Below are positions 21,977 through 32,306 of a DNA stretch of 64,000 nucleotides, one piece after another. Made by a program: the position numbers and the translations under genes. Origin of the DNA: Thalassia testudinum (Eukaryota; Streptophyta; Magnoliopsida; Alismatales; Hydrocharitaceae); the NCBI GenBank assembly GCA_037157565.1, contig JAZHRO010000073.1:89630001-89694000 (forward strand), read 5' to 3'. How positions within the stretch are numbered: the stretch's first letter is position 1; every line of letters starts with the position of its first letter. The notes below the pieces were generated by a model, which was not told the DNA's origin, did no database searches, and saw nothing but the letters and a program-made list of their open reading frames with translations.

Positions 21977-23187
21977 CTCAAATCTGAGGCCAAATACTAC
22001 TTCTGGGAGGACCTTGAACTGTATCGCATCGGCTCTGATTAGATTATTCGCCTATGTATACCGAAGAATGAATTCAACAGTATACTCGAGTTCTACCATG
22101 CAACTGGGTGTGGTGGACATTTCTCCGGGGAAAAGACGGCTGCAAAAATCTTGCAATCTGTCTTCTATTGGCCGTCTTTATTCAAAGATGCCCAGGATTT
22201 TTCAAGGTCATGTTCTCGATGTCAGGCACTCGAGAGTATAACTAAGAGAGACATGATGCCCCTAAACCCTATTCTTCCTATCAAAATTTTCGACGTTTGG
22301 GGCATCAATTTCATGGGACCCTTTATCCCTTCATTTGGACATCAATACATTCTTGTTGCTGTTGATTATGTGTCCAAATGGATTGAGGCGATTCCCACTC
22401 GAACCAATGACCACAAGGTGGTCATTAATTTTGTCAAGAAAAATATCTTCAGTAGGTTCGGGATTCCGAGGGCTATCATCAGTGATGGTGGCACTCATTT
22501 TACTAATGCACAATTCCAGAATTTATTGGCCAAATATGGGGTTATCACCGAATTTCCACACCTTACCATCCCCATACAAATGGGCAAGTTGAGATCTCCA
22601 ATCGAGAGATCAAGAACATTCTGTAAAAAATGGTTAGGCCTGATCGCAAGGATTGGACTTAAAAGCTTGAGGATGCTCTTTGGGCCTACCGTACGGCGTA
22701 TAAAACGCCCATCGGCATGTCCCCATTCCGTTTGGTGTATGGAAAGGCGTGCCATCTACCCGTAGAGATTGATCACAGGGCATTTTGGGCAATCAAACAA
22801 TGCAATTTAGATCTGAATCTAGCTGGGAAGACCAGGAAACTCCAACTATCTGAGTTGGAGGAGCTTAGAAATGATGCTTATGAGAATGCCAAGATCTACA
22901 AGGCTAGGACCAAAGCTCTACATGATCAATTGATTTCCCACAAGAGCTTTGAGCCAAACCAGAAGGTCTGGTTATTCGATTCTAAACTTAAGCTCTTTCC
23001 TGGCAAACTTAGATCTAAATGGAATGGCCCATTCATAATTGACCAGATTTTTCCAAATGGTGCCGTTCAGATTTCTGACCCAAAGATGAGTAACACATTT
23101 AAAGTCAACGGTCAACGTCTGAAGCCTGTTGTTGACCGTATTCTTCCAGAACCCATCTCAGACTCTATTGCTCTAGCCATTCTGTGA
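21977..23187 (+). pseudogene. pol: G1 integrase
   Basis: Integrase inserts the cDNA. The zinc-binding HHCC region is visible (FYHATGCGGHF at about 22090, then CSRCQA at about 22213). In the core, the usual GIDFMGPF reads GINFMGPF (about 22300), so the first catalytic Asp is Asn. The second (IISDGGTHF) is present at about 22475. The region of the third acidic residue (about 22590) is damaged by a frame change. The C-terminal part (22717-23187) contains [18 protein letters not shown] and the KVNGQRLKP ending typical of Athila-like elements. A stop lies near 22040. Confidence 0.9.
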
Positions 23188-24569
23188 CTTCTTTGGCTGG
23201 ACTTCGCCTAGCTGATGGCATTAAACTCAGCAATTGTACATATGACACAAGGCTGATACGAGCTTCATATTCAGGTGACATCTTTCATATTCTACCCTTT
23301 CTTTCATGTCTCCTTTTCAATGAGGGCATTGCATCAGCTAGGCATGGGGGGGTGGATTCATTTTTGAATTATTTGGTCAGCTTTGTGAAATTCATGTAAA
23401 TTGTTTTTCTCTTCTTATTTATACAAAAAAAAAATCAAAATTAGGAAGGATTAGTTGGACATTAGGACTTTTCAATCCTAAGAAATTTTACATTAGGATC
23501 TGAGCACAAAGACCCTTCAGGTCTTTGGACTTAATTAGCCCATGTATCCACTAAAATGTGGATTTATCTTTCGAGTCCTCGCCATCTTAATTCTATTGAA
23601 ATTGGAATAAATAAGTTTGGGTGATAAGTACACGACTTATCAACCCACCCTTTGATTTGAGGGAATTTCTGAGTTTTAAGCATCTACACACTTTCTTTGC
23701 ACTGACTCATTGTTCGGCGATTCTAACGGAAATTGGGTAGCTAATGAACCTTCTAGGGTGATATGGCTGGCAAGTTATCGTGGGTAATAGCCCATAGGTA
23801 GGTTGTCCAGAGCCTAGTCACTGGACCTTTCACTTTTTGCTGCCTTTAGGAAAATCTTAGACCAGGGAAGCCACCTACTTAAAAAAAAAAAATTAGAAAG
23901 AAAAGGAGACAAAAAAATTGGCCACACTTCACCGCACGAGTACGGCTGGCAAGTTGTCGGTGGTAACAGCTCATCGACCGGTTATCCAGAACCCAACTCA
24001 GTAAATGCACTAAAAAAAATTCCCAAAACACTTAGGAAGAAGCGGAGAAGTAGAATAAACTGGGGAGATATACACTGGATTCACCCTTGTGTTGACCCCA
24101 TAAAAAAACAAAATTAGGGAGAAAGCTACCAGTTGTAAAGATACACCTTTAGGCAGAATTCTTTTTAGGTCACCTAGAGGCATAGAAATTCGAAGTCCAT
24201 TTTAATTGCCGGTCAATGAGTCTATCACAATCACAATAAGATGCTTAAAACATAGGGTTCTTATCAAATCTTGGGTGAGTTGAATGGCCGTAGAAAGCCA
24301 CTCTCAAACCCTAAAATTTGAAAATCCAAAAAAATTAGAAAAGAGTAAAAAGGAAAAAAAAAGAAAATTTTCTTTGAATAAGGCGAGGGTTTGAGGTGGT
24401 CTGCATTTTGGCAGATACTCGGGAACTGTTGTGTCTTTGAAAGTTCAGATCCTAAGTAGACAATTTCTTAATGATTGAAAATAACTCAAGCCTAAATAAT
24501 CCAACCTAATTCTTTTATAAATAGCATATAGTTTTTGCTAGGGACTAGAAAAAGATAGGCATGGGGGTA
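23188..24569 (+). other. G1 3' untranslated region with paired motif and polypurine tract
   Basis: No env-like frame is present. Two copies of a motif of about 50 bases starting GGCTGGCAAGTT lie at 23765-23814 and 23944-23995. The same pair occurs in element N (28585-28639 and 28803-28850, minus). A-rich runs are frequent. The region ends with GCATGGGGGTA at 24559-24569, the polypurine tract that primes plus-strand synthesis, directly before the 3' LTR. Confidence 0.8.
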
Positions 24570-26268
24570 TGATGTAAACACATTTACACTACTTAAGATG
24601 TCTATTTATGCATGTTCTTAAGCATAGGATTGCATTGCATGCTATAAATATTGCTAAACATGCAGCATCTTGCATTTAGAGTAGTTTGAATAAAATGGAG
24701 GTTAATTGCCTCCTTTTATGTGCTTGGACAGGGAAAACTTTTTATCGGGGCCTCAGATTGAAGATCCAACCGTACAGATGTGATTAGGGAGACGATTGGA
24801 GTTCAACGACTCCAAGATCGCCCTAATCAGGCATCCGTAGCATCAAATAGTGATCGGGGAACCCTAGAAGATCAACGGCCAGGATGGTGTAAATTCGCAC
24901 TTCAAATGACAAATCCGACCACACGGATGAATTTGGATCGATGATCACAGCCTAATGATGCAAAAATCGAGTCAATCCGACACCCGTGGCACCATCTACA
25001 ACACCCAGAAGATGGATGGCCAAGATGGTGCCATGTGGCGCCATCTCGGCTACCCAAACGGCCGCATGCAATCACTGAAGTCTCTGCATCCGCCCTCTCT
25101 CCGCCGTTGGATCTCGATCCAACGGCTATGGATGACTGCACCTAAAAACGTCCGCTCGACCATCCGCGCCCCGTAGCGCAGCGGTGGAAGGTGCTATCGC
25201 GAGCAGTGGACGCAGGTTCAAGCCGCAACGAAGGGGCGAAGGGCGCAGGCGAGCAGGCATGGGCGTGCGTTGGATCGTGATCGGGTGGCTTAGATCTTCC
25301 AATAACGGCCACACGCTATTTCACTGGAGGCGGGAACGTGCCATCGCACGCGCTGGGCGGACGGGCAGCGAGCGAGGAAGGCGCAATCACTGCCGTCCGA
25401 TCTCATGATCAGATGGCTGTGGATGGATGAATGTGTGGCGGGCATTGAGAGTGAGCAGCTGAGGAGGAGCGCGTGGGGAGCGCCCACTACGCCCACGTTG
25501 GGGCTTTAGCGACGGTTTTATCCATCCCTAAAGACCCCTTATTTAATGTTTTAAAGATGTAATGACTAATTTGCCCCCACTCCTTGCAATTATAAAAGGA
25601 GACCCCCTCCACACGAAATTCTCATCCCTTCCTTCTCTTCTCTACCTCTCCAAAGCTCAAGAGAAGCTTGTCCTACACCCGGGATGCTCCTCGCGAGATA
25701 AAGTCTAAATTTTCGTCCCCCTTCAGAAGTGGATCCCACGATGACGACGGCGTGCTGCTCCGTTCCCATTCTTCTACTCAATCCTCCTTCGTCCTGCTCG
25801 ATCCTCCTTCGTCCAGGCGTCGTCCCGTCTGGCTCGACCTCCAAGCAATCGTCGAGGAGGATAACTTCTCTCTCCCATTCTTCTTTATAGCTTTTCTAGT
25901 GTAGAATTTTCCTGCTTTCTAGTATAGTTGATTTCCCGCTTTCTAGTGTAATTTTTATTTGGTTTGATTGTATAAACATTTTGAAAGATTGAATGCATGT
26001 TCTTTCTCTCTCTCTCTCTCTCTTTTTCTCTCTCTCTCTCTTCCGTTTAGTCTGATAGCTTCATTGTAATTATATCACCTCGCTTTTCAAAAAATTCTAA
26101 AAAAAATATATAATTGCAAATATAGATCGACGTAGCCTCCCTGTGTTCGACCCGAAATTCAAATTTCAGTATAAATTTTATTTGTTGAACACGAATTCTT
26201 TGCTTTCAAGCTATAACGACAAGGTTTTGAACCAAAACACGTTAGCGTAACAATTCGTAAGTTCAACA
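24570..26268 (+). repeat. 3' LTR of G1
   Basis: 1699 bases, TGATGTAAACAC to GTAAGTTCAACA, followed by the GTCAT duplication. It carries the TATA box TATAAAAGG at 25591 and a CT microsatellite near 26006-26043 that is longer than in the 5' LTR. Confidence 0.92.
25167..25238 (+). other. tRNA-like module in the G1 3' LTR
   Basis: Second copy of the module: A box TAGCGCAGCGGT at 25174-25185 (identical) and B box GGTTCAAGCC at 25215-25224. The outer CGCCCC and GGGGCG can pair over six bases, and AGCGC/GTGCT can form a D-stem-like helix. Pairing is better preserved here than in the 5' LTR. Confidence 0.5.
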
Positions 26269-28013
26269 GTCATTGTAGTGAGTAAAACTCCATTTATCAG
26301 GTAAATTTACCGAAGCTCGAGGTGAGCCCCGGGTTGAACACAGGAAGGCGAACATTTGATTAAACATTGCATTAAAATTATTGTCATGAAACAGAGTAGC
26401 TGGTTAAAATTAATCTACGTTAGCTATTCTACATAAAGAATAAATAATAGAAAAGAGAGAATAATTCAGAGAAGGAAAAAATAGGGTGAGAATGAATAAA
26501 TTTTATAACCATAGGATCATGTTCATTAAATCTAATCGCTACAACTAGAAAGCTGGAAATCTACACTAAAAAGCGATAAAAAAGAGGAGGGGGTGAGAAG
26601 TTATCCTCCTCGATGGCTGCTTGGAGGATGAGCCGCATTGACGGAGTGCTCGAATGATGGGGATGAGATGCTAGACGAGAGAGAATGGAGCTGGAGGACA
26701 GAGGATGAAGCAGGGCGACATCGTGATGGGATCCGCTTCTTGAATGGCAATAAGAGGATAATCATAGGATGCTCTACGAAGGGGGTGGGAAGATGGAAAA
26801 ATTATTTTACTCTAACTCTAATGGAGAATCCTTGGTATGGGACCAACTCATAGAGCTTTGGACGGGGTGAGAGAAGAAGAGAAGGGATGAAGAAATAAGT
26901 GGTAGGGGTGGCCTTTTTATAGGTGTAAAAATTACTGGCAAAAGGGTCATTTAAGTCCTTGAAATTAATGGCAGGGTCATTAGTGACGCTTGCAAGTGTT
27001 ACTAAAGACCCCATGTTGCTGAAGCTCACATGGAAGGAGGGCTCTATGATCGAGATTAGACTCTCCATATGAAGCCACGTGGCCCGCCCCCTTGCCTTCA
27101 ACTGTTAGCGCTCAGATCGCGTCGCATCACTATCAGTCGTCCGTTCGATCATTTGATCGAATGACTTAAATCGCACCTCGCTTCACGCTGCTAAGAAGGT
27201 GCGTGTCAGATCGCACATCCATCAGGGAGTCATCACGTGCATGTGTGCACTCACCCATCCGCACTGCCACGTCGTCTCCTTCGTAGTCGCTTGATGAAGA
27301 TAGTGTGGCCAAATTTGAGAGATCGCCATTCACGTGGATTAAACCCGTGGATCGGGTTTCGATCGTATGCCGCTTCTTGAAGATAAGACGCTGGACCAAT
27401 GTGCCATCTTCTTGGATTGTCTTGCGGATGCTTTTTGCGGTCTAGCGTCTCAGCCGTTGGATGAAGATCCAACAGCTGAGATCGAATCTCGATTGCACCT
27501 TCAATGGTTGAGCGAAGAGCCTTGGTGGGTTTGGATGGTTAGGATGGTGCCACATGGCATCATCCTGGCCTTCCACCTTCTATTGCTCATAGATGGTGCC
27601 ACGGATGTCGGATTAGATCGATTTTCACGTCGTTAGGCTGTGATCATTGATCCGAACCCATCTGTGTAGTTGGATTTGTCAATTAAGGTACAGATTTACA
27701 CCATCTTAACCCTTGACCTCTGATCTTTCTAGGACTGCATCTGATGCTACAGAGGTCTGATCAAGGTGATCTCGAGGCGTTGGACTCCGATTGCCACCTT
27801 AATCAGATCCGTACTATTGGATCTTTAATCCAAGGCCCCATGATATCGTCCTGTCCCCTTGCCACAAAAAGGATAAATTAATCTATAGTTTGTACAAACT
27901 AATCTAAATGCAGAATGATGCATGTTATGCAATATTTATAATGCATGATGGAATTATACGCCTAAGAACACACATAAATAGATAGTTTATGTGGCATAGA
28001 TGTGTTTACATCA

Positions 28014-28025
28014 CTCCCCCATGCC
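28014..28025 (-). other. Polypurine tract of element N
   Basis: On the minus strand GGCATGGGGGAG directly precedes the LTR start TGATGTAAACAC. It has the same form as the G1 tract at 24559-24569. Confidence 0.8.
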
Positions 28026-29911
28026 TATCTTTTGCTAGTCCCCAGCAAAACTATATGTTATTTATAAAAGAATTAGGATCAAATTACTTGGGCAATATTT
28101 ATATCTCAACACTAAGAAATTTCTACTAAAGACCTAAACTACCTAAACTCAACAGTGCCCTGTTGTCTGCCAAATTGCAAATTGCCCCAAGCCCTCGCCT
28201 TATTCAAAAGCAAATACATTTTCTTCTTCCTTTTTCATCTTTTCTTTTTTTTTTTTTAGTTAAAAGTTTGGGGGTAGCTTTCTACGGCTACCCAACCCAC
28301 CTAAGGCTCGAAAAGAACTTTAAGTGTTAAGCATCTTTTTGTGTGACTGTGATAGACTCACTGATCGACAACTAGAATGGACTTCAGGTTTCTACACCCC
28401 TAGGTGACCTTAAAAGGAAATTATGCCTAAAGGTGTATCTGTCTAACCCGTAGCTTTCTTCATCCTTTTTATTTTAATGGGGTCAACTCAAGGGCGAATC
28501 CAGTGTATATCTCCCTGGCTTATTCTACTTCCCCACTTCTTCCTAGGTGTTTAGGAATTATTTGTGCATTCTTGTTCTTGTGGGCTGGGTTCTCGACAAC
28601 CGACCAATGGGTTGTTACCCACGACAACTTGCCAACCATACTCGTGCGATAAAATGTGGCTTTTTTTCTTCTTTTCTATTTCTTGTCATTTTTTTGGGTA
28701 TTTCACTTTTTTTTCTTTTTTCTTTTTTTTTCTAAGTAGGTGGCTTCCCAGATCTAAGATTTACCTAAAGGCAACAGAAAGAGAATAGTCGTGTGGGGGG
28801 GGTCTAGACAACTGGCCAATGGGCTATTACCCACAACAACTTGCCAACCATACCACCCTAGAAGGTTCATTAGCTACCCAATTTCCATTAAAATCACCAA
28901 AAAGTGAGTCAATGCAAATAGTGTGTAGATGCTTAGACTACAAGTCCCCTCAAATCAGAGGATGGGTTGATAAGCATGTACTTATCACCCCAACTTATTT
29001 AACCAATTAAAAATGAATTTTTGAATGGTGAGGACTCGAGAAACAAGTCCACATTTCAGTGGACACCCAGGCTAATTAAGCTCGAAGACCTGAATAATCT
29101 AAGTGTTCAGGTCCTATCATATCATTTTCTGAAGTTGACAAATTTTTAATGCCCATGTTCTCTTTTCCTAATTCAATTTTTTTTTCAAAAATAAATAGAA
29201 AATAAAAAGAATCTATGAAGCTAACAAGATGATCCAGAGATGAATATCCACCCCCCCATGGCTATCTAATGCAATGCCCTCATTGTATTAAATGACATGG
29301 AAAAGAGTGGAGTAGAGAAGAAAGCACCTGAATTTCGTGATTAACAGGTCAACTCTGAGGTGAAAGCAGACTGTATACGTGCTAAATTTATTGCCTTCAT
29401 CTAGGCACACTATACAAACAAAGAGGAAATCAGGAATTCACAACTACAAGTCAGGATTAGAATAAAAAGATCAATTTTTGGACCTGCAAGGAGAAGATGT
29501 CTATAGATGTGGACGAGGTTGTGGTGCAGACCCATGCCCCAAGGTCGAGTGGTTCTATGGTTCTATATGAAAATTACCTAGAACCTGAGATTAGTATGCA
29601 AGCAGGGCCAGGCCTAAGATTTGTGAGGATGCAACCCAAGTCCAAAATGTCGAACAATAGGAAAATAAAGATAGAAAAGATAATCAATGAATTTGTGCTT
29701 GGGTTGCACATCCTTAGAATAAAAAATGTCATAAGGGTCCTGATAGAAGGTTGGTGGTTTCAGGCAAATAGGAAACCTTAGACTCAGACTTCTACTTCCC
29801 CCGGAATTGGCTTCCCAAATCTTCATTTCTCAGCTCTTATCTTCCACAATCACAGTTTCCAGGACCTCACAAATGTCATCATCCCCGTATAAAATATCCC
29901 AAGTCCAAAAT
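28026..29911 (-). other. Element N 3' region
   Basis: The part nearest the LTR (to about 29330) is colinear with the G1 3' region in reverse complement, including the paired GGCTGGCAAGTT-type motif (28585-28639 and 28803-28850) and pyrimidine runs. From 29330 to 29911 I see nothing recognisable. A minus-strand frame at 29614-29826 has no domain and may be either a coding remnant or chance. Confidence 0.65.
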
Positions 29912-31080
29912 TTATGGCTGAATCAGAATTGACTTGGGTTTGGTAATCTCAAGAAGATAATCATGATTATGCTCAATGGGGTGTGATTGAGGAATGGGGC
30001 TATGAATTGAATCATTTATGAAAACAAGATTTCTATCTTCCAAGTTAGCTTCAACAGGATCAATTTCCTCCATTATAGGGACATTCAATGATTTATCATA
30101 CTCCGCAGGCCCGTTTGTTTCACTAAAATTATCTTCCTCAAACTTAGGTGAGACTTTACATAAATATTCTTCACCTTCAAAATCAAAGAATTCTGAATCC
30201 GCATTTATATATGTCTCAAAATCATCAATCATTTCCTAGTCCATGGAGACATACTTTTCCTTGTACCCTGGTTCAGGGATCTCGGGTGAAGAAATCAATT
30301 CATCCTCAATTGGTTGCTCTAGACCAACTAGGTCATCCTCGGTCTCGTTAAATGTGTCCCCCCTAAAGCAGTTTCTGACATTAGCTCTCCTGAAGGGGGT
30401 TCATCCCAAGATTGGACTAGAGCAATCACAAATCTCATCCTCAATTTTTATAATTTCCCAAGTAAAACTCACCTAGGTCCTTATCCTTAACATTTTGGAG
30501 CCAATTCAACAAATATTTGTTAAGATCATTAATCATTTCAATTGAAGGCTCGAATTCTTCAATGTAGGGTGTTGGCTGAGCTTTTAAAGTTTGAATGGTG
30601 TTCCTTAAGTTAGCCAACACCCTATTTTGGACCTGGTTCACCTGAACCAAATGGTTTGATTCAAGGTTGGGTGGGTTCAGGTTTAGTCCTGGGGAGTCAA
30701 GGAATTGAGGTTCTTGGTGTCCTCCTTGATAATAGGTCATTTCTGATTGTTCAAAAAGGGGTGGAGACCTACATGTAGAGTAATCTGGTGGAGGGTAAGA
30801 GTTGTAATCAAGATATCCTTCTTTATTGTAGATCAGACTGTGTTGATCAAATAGAGCAGAGATTATAATCATTATAGCTCAGAGAAGGATAGAAATCACA
30901 GTCATGATGTCCAGGGTTAGACCTTAAACACAGAGGTCTAGAAATGAATCCCCAATTCGAGTTATCGCAACTAGAAGATGGTTGATTACAGCACGAGTCA
31001 GGATAATAATCATCATATTGGAGATAAGATGTGTCAGGAGGGTAAAAGTGGAAATGCCAATTGGATGTGGAAGGATCCAT
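29912..31080 (-). pseudogene. Element N replacement ORF, acidic protein of unknown function, broken
   Basis: I do not recognise this protein. The first ATG after the leader is at 31080 (start MDPSTSNWHFHFYPPDTS), where gag begins in G1. The frame is broken at about 30860 and again between 30440 and 30232. In order the pieces show a Tyr/Ser/Asn/Pro-rich N-terminal part (SYLQYDDYYPD, then YNSYPPPDYS), a possible helical middle with NQVQNRVLANLRNTIQTLKA (about 30570-30640) and MINDLNKYLLNWL, and a strongly acidic C-terminal part (DDFETYINADSEFFDFEGEE). No gag capsid signature, CCHC knuckle, protease or RT motif is present. It may be a highly altered gag or a captured sequence. The plus-strand remnant at 34026-34450 has a similar acidic style. 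Confidence 0.5.
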
Positions 31081-32280
31081 GATAAAACGGGAGGAAGAAA
31101 GGTGTCCTACAGTACAAACAATCAAACATGTCCTTAGGTGGGGTAGCCTAAAGACCTACAGACTCTCAAAATCTGGCTTGAGATGAAAGAAACGATTTGG
31201 TCTACTTCTTTCTAGTCAATCTAACCAGTTAGAGGGAGGGATTGGAGAGAAGGTTCTTCCCTTGGCTTTTGCCTTAGGTTCCTTTGATTCCCCCCAACCA
31301 TAGTCATTTGACACTACTCCCCTAGCTAGACATCAGATTGAATGGTAGAAGTAGATTAATCGAAAATAAACTTGATCTGGGCCCCGAAGAGTGAGTCCAA
31401 TCCTTAAGGCCAACGTCTACTCTATTTTAATTAGGCCTAGGTTTGAATGTGCTTAGGAATGTGATGAGCCCTTTATCTAGGTTGTGCCCTTAATAATCAA
31501 TTTCAATGTGTGTGGGTGCACAACAAATGGTTTCCAAACAAGGTTAATTGATGATTTATCTTTTAGGGTTCAACCTTGTTTAGTAGCTTTTTAAGGTTCA
31601 ACTTTAGGTTTATTGAATCAAGGTTCAGTTGGCACACCGAGTTTCGAAAGCACAGGTGAAGATGTCTTCCTTTAAAACTTAAAAAATGTGGAGTGCCTGG
31701 TTAATTCCTAAAAGTTGAATCCTATTGGGCAAGCTACTTGATGAATCAGTTTTTATGTTAAGTGTTACGGCCCAGACAAATCAGACAAGTGGCCTAATGC
31801 ACCACTAATTAAGGCACACAAAAATGATTAGCCTTATTAGATTTCTAATCACTTATTTGTATAAGTCATGCAGGTGTACCGTGTCCTTAGGTTGGATTCC
31901 CAGTTAAGTGATTAGGTCGTGTACCTCTATAGGTGCATGTGATGTGTAGGTTTAAAGTAGACTTTTTACATATACATATATATATGTGTGTGTGGGGGGG
32001 GGGGGGGGGGGGTGAAGTGGGTGGAGGTGGAAAACAAACAACTAGAACTAACCTTAGGATTTATGCAAGCTCCTAGGTTAATTAGGGTCTGTGTTATTAG
32101 GTGATGAAATGAAATCTAAGGGGTGGGTGGTGTGGGGTATACTTACTAACCCTTCAATAGCAGTTTACTCCAATCTTATAGCTCTAGCTCACCTCAAAAG
32201 AGTACCTGCAATCATAGTAAGAAAAGAGCAAAGTGAGGTAAAAGATAAGTAAGGTAGAAAACACAAGAAATAGAAGAGTG
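31081..32280 (-). other. Element N leader
   Basis: Non-coding; homologous in reverse complement to the G1 leader (13515-14287 plus 17067-17530). It is uninterrupted here and so reveals the solo-LTR insertion in G1. It contains the 19-base G run at 31994-32012 within a TATATATGTGTGTG context. Confidence 0.75.
31994..32012. repeat. Run of 19 guanines
   Basis: An uninterrupted G19 follows a TA/TG dinucleotide stretch (31970-31993). Its length could be an assembly approximation. On the N transcript (minus strand) it is a C run. Confidence 0.9.
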
Positions 32281-32303
32281 TTGCCTCCCCGGCAACAACG
32301 CCA
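32281..32303 (-). other. Primer binding site of element N
   Basis: On the minus strand this begins TGGCGTTGTTGCCGGGGAGG, three bases from the LTR end. It is the same PBS type as in G1 and G2, and GTTGCC...GGCAAC can fold as a hairpin. Confidence 0.85.
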
Positions 32304-32306
32304 AAA

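Larger units (their letters stand above)
11819..26268 (+). mobile_element. Element G1: gypsy (Athila/Tat-type) retrotransposon, full-length but defective
   Basis: This is a complete element: 5' LTR 11819-13493, PBS 13497-13514, leader, gag-pro-pol 17531-23187, 3' region, polypurine tract (ends 24569) and 3' LTR 24570-26268. It is bounded by TG...CA and a perfect 5-base duplication GTCAT (11814-11818 and 26269-26273). The domain order gag, protease, RT, RNase H, integrase is that of gypsy elements. The PBS type, the [10 protein letters not shown] motif after the integrase core and the lack of a chromodomain fit the Athila/Tat branch. No env-like frame follows pol. The element carries a nested solo LTR in its leader. 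Confidence 0.93.
11770..28013 (-). repeat. 3' LTR of element N, split by G1
   Basis: The first 49 bases (11770-11818) and 26274-28013 join to give an LTR of about 1.79 kb that matches the intact copy at 32307-34020. Examples are GTCATTGTAGTG near the left end, the GAAGCTC/GAACACAGG segment and the last bases ATGTGTTTACATCA. The 14.45 kb in between is G1 plus one copy of its target duplication. A minus-strand TATA box (CTATAAAAAGG) lies at 26912-26922. Confidence 0.8.
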
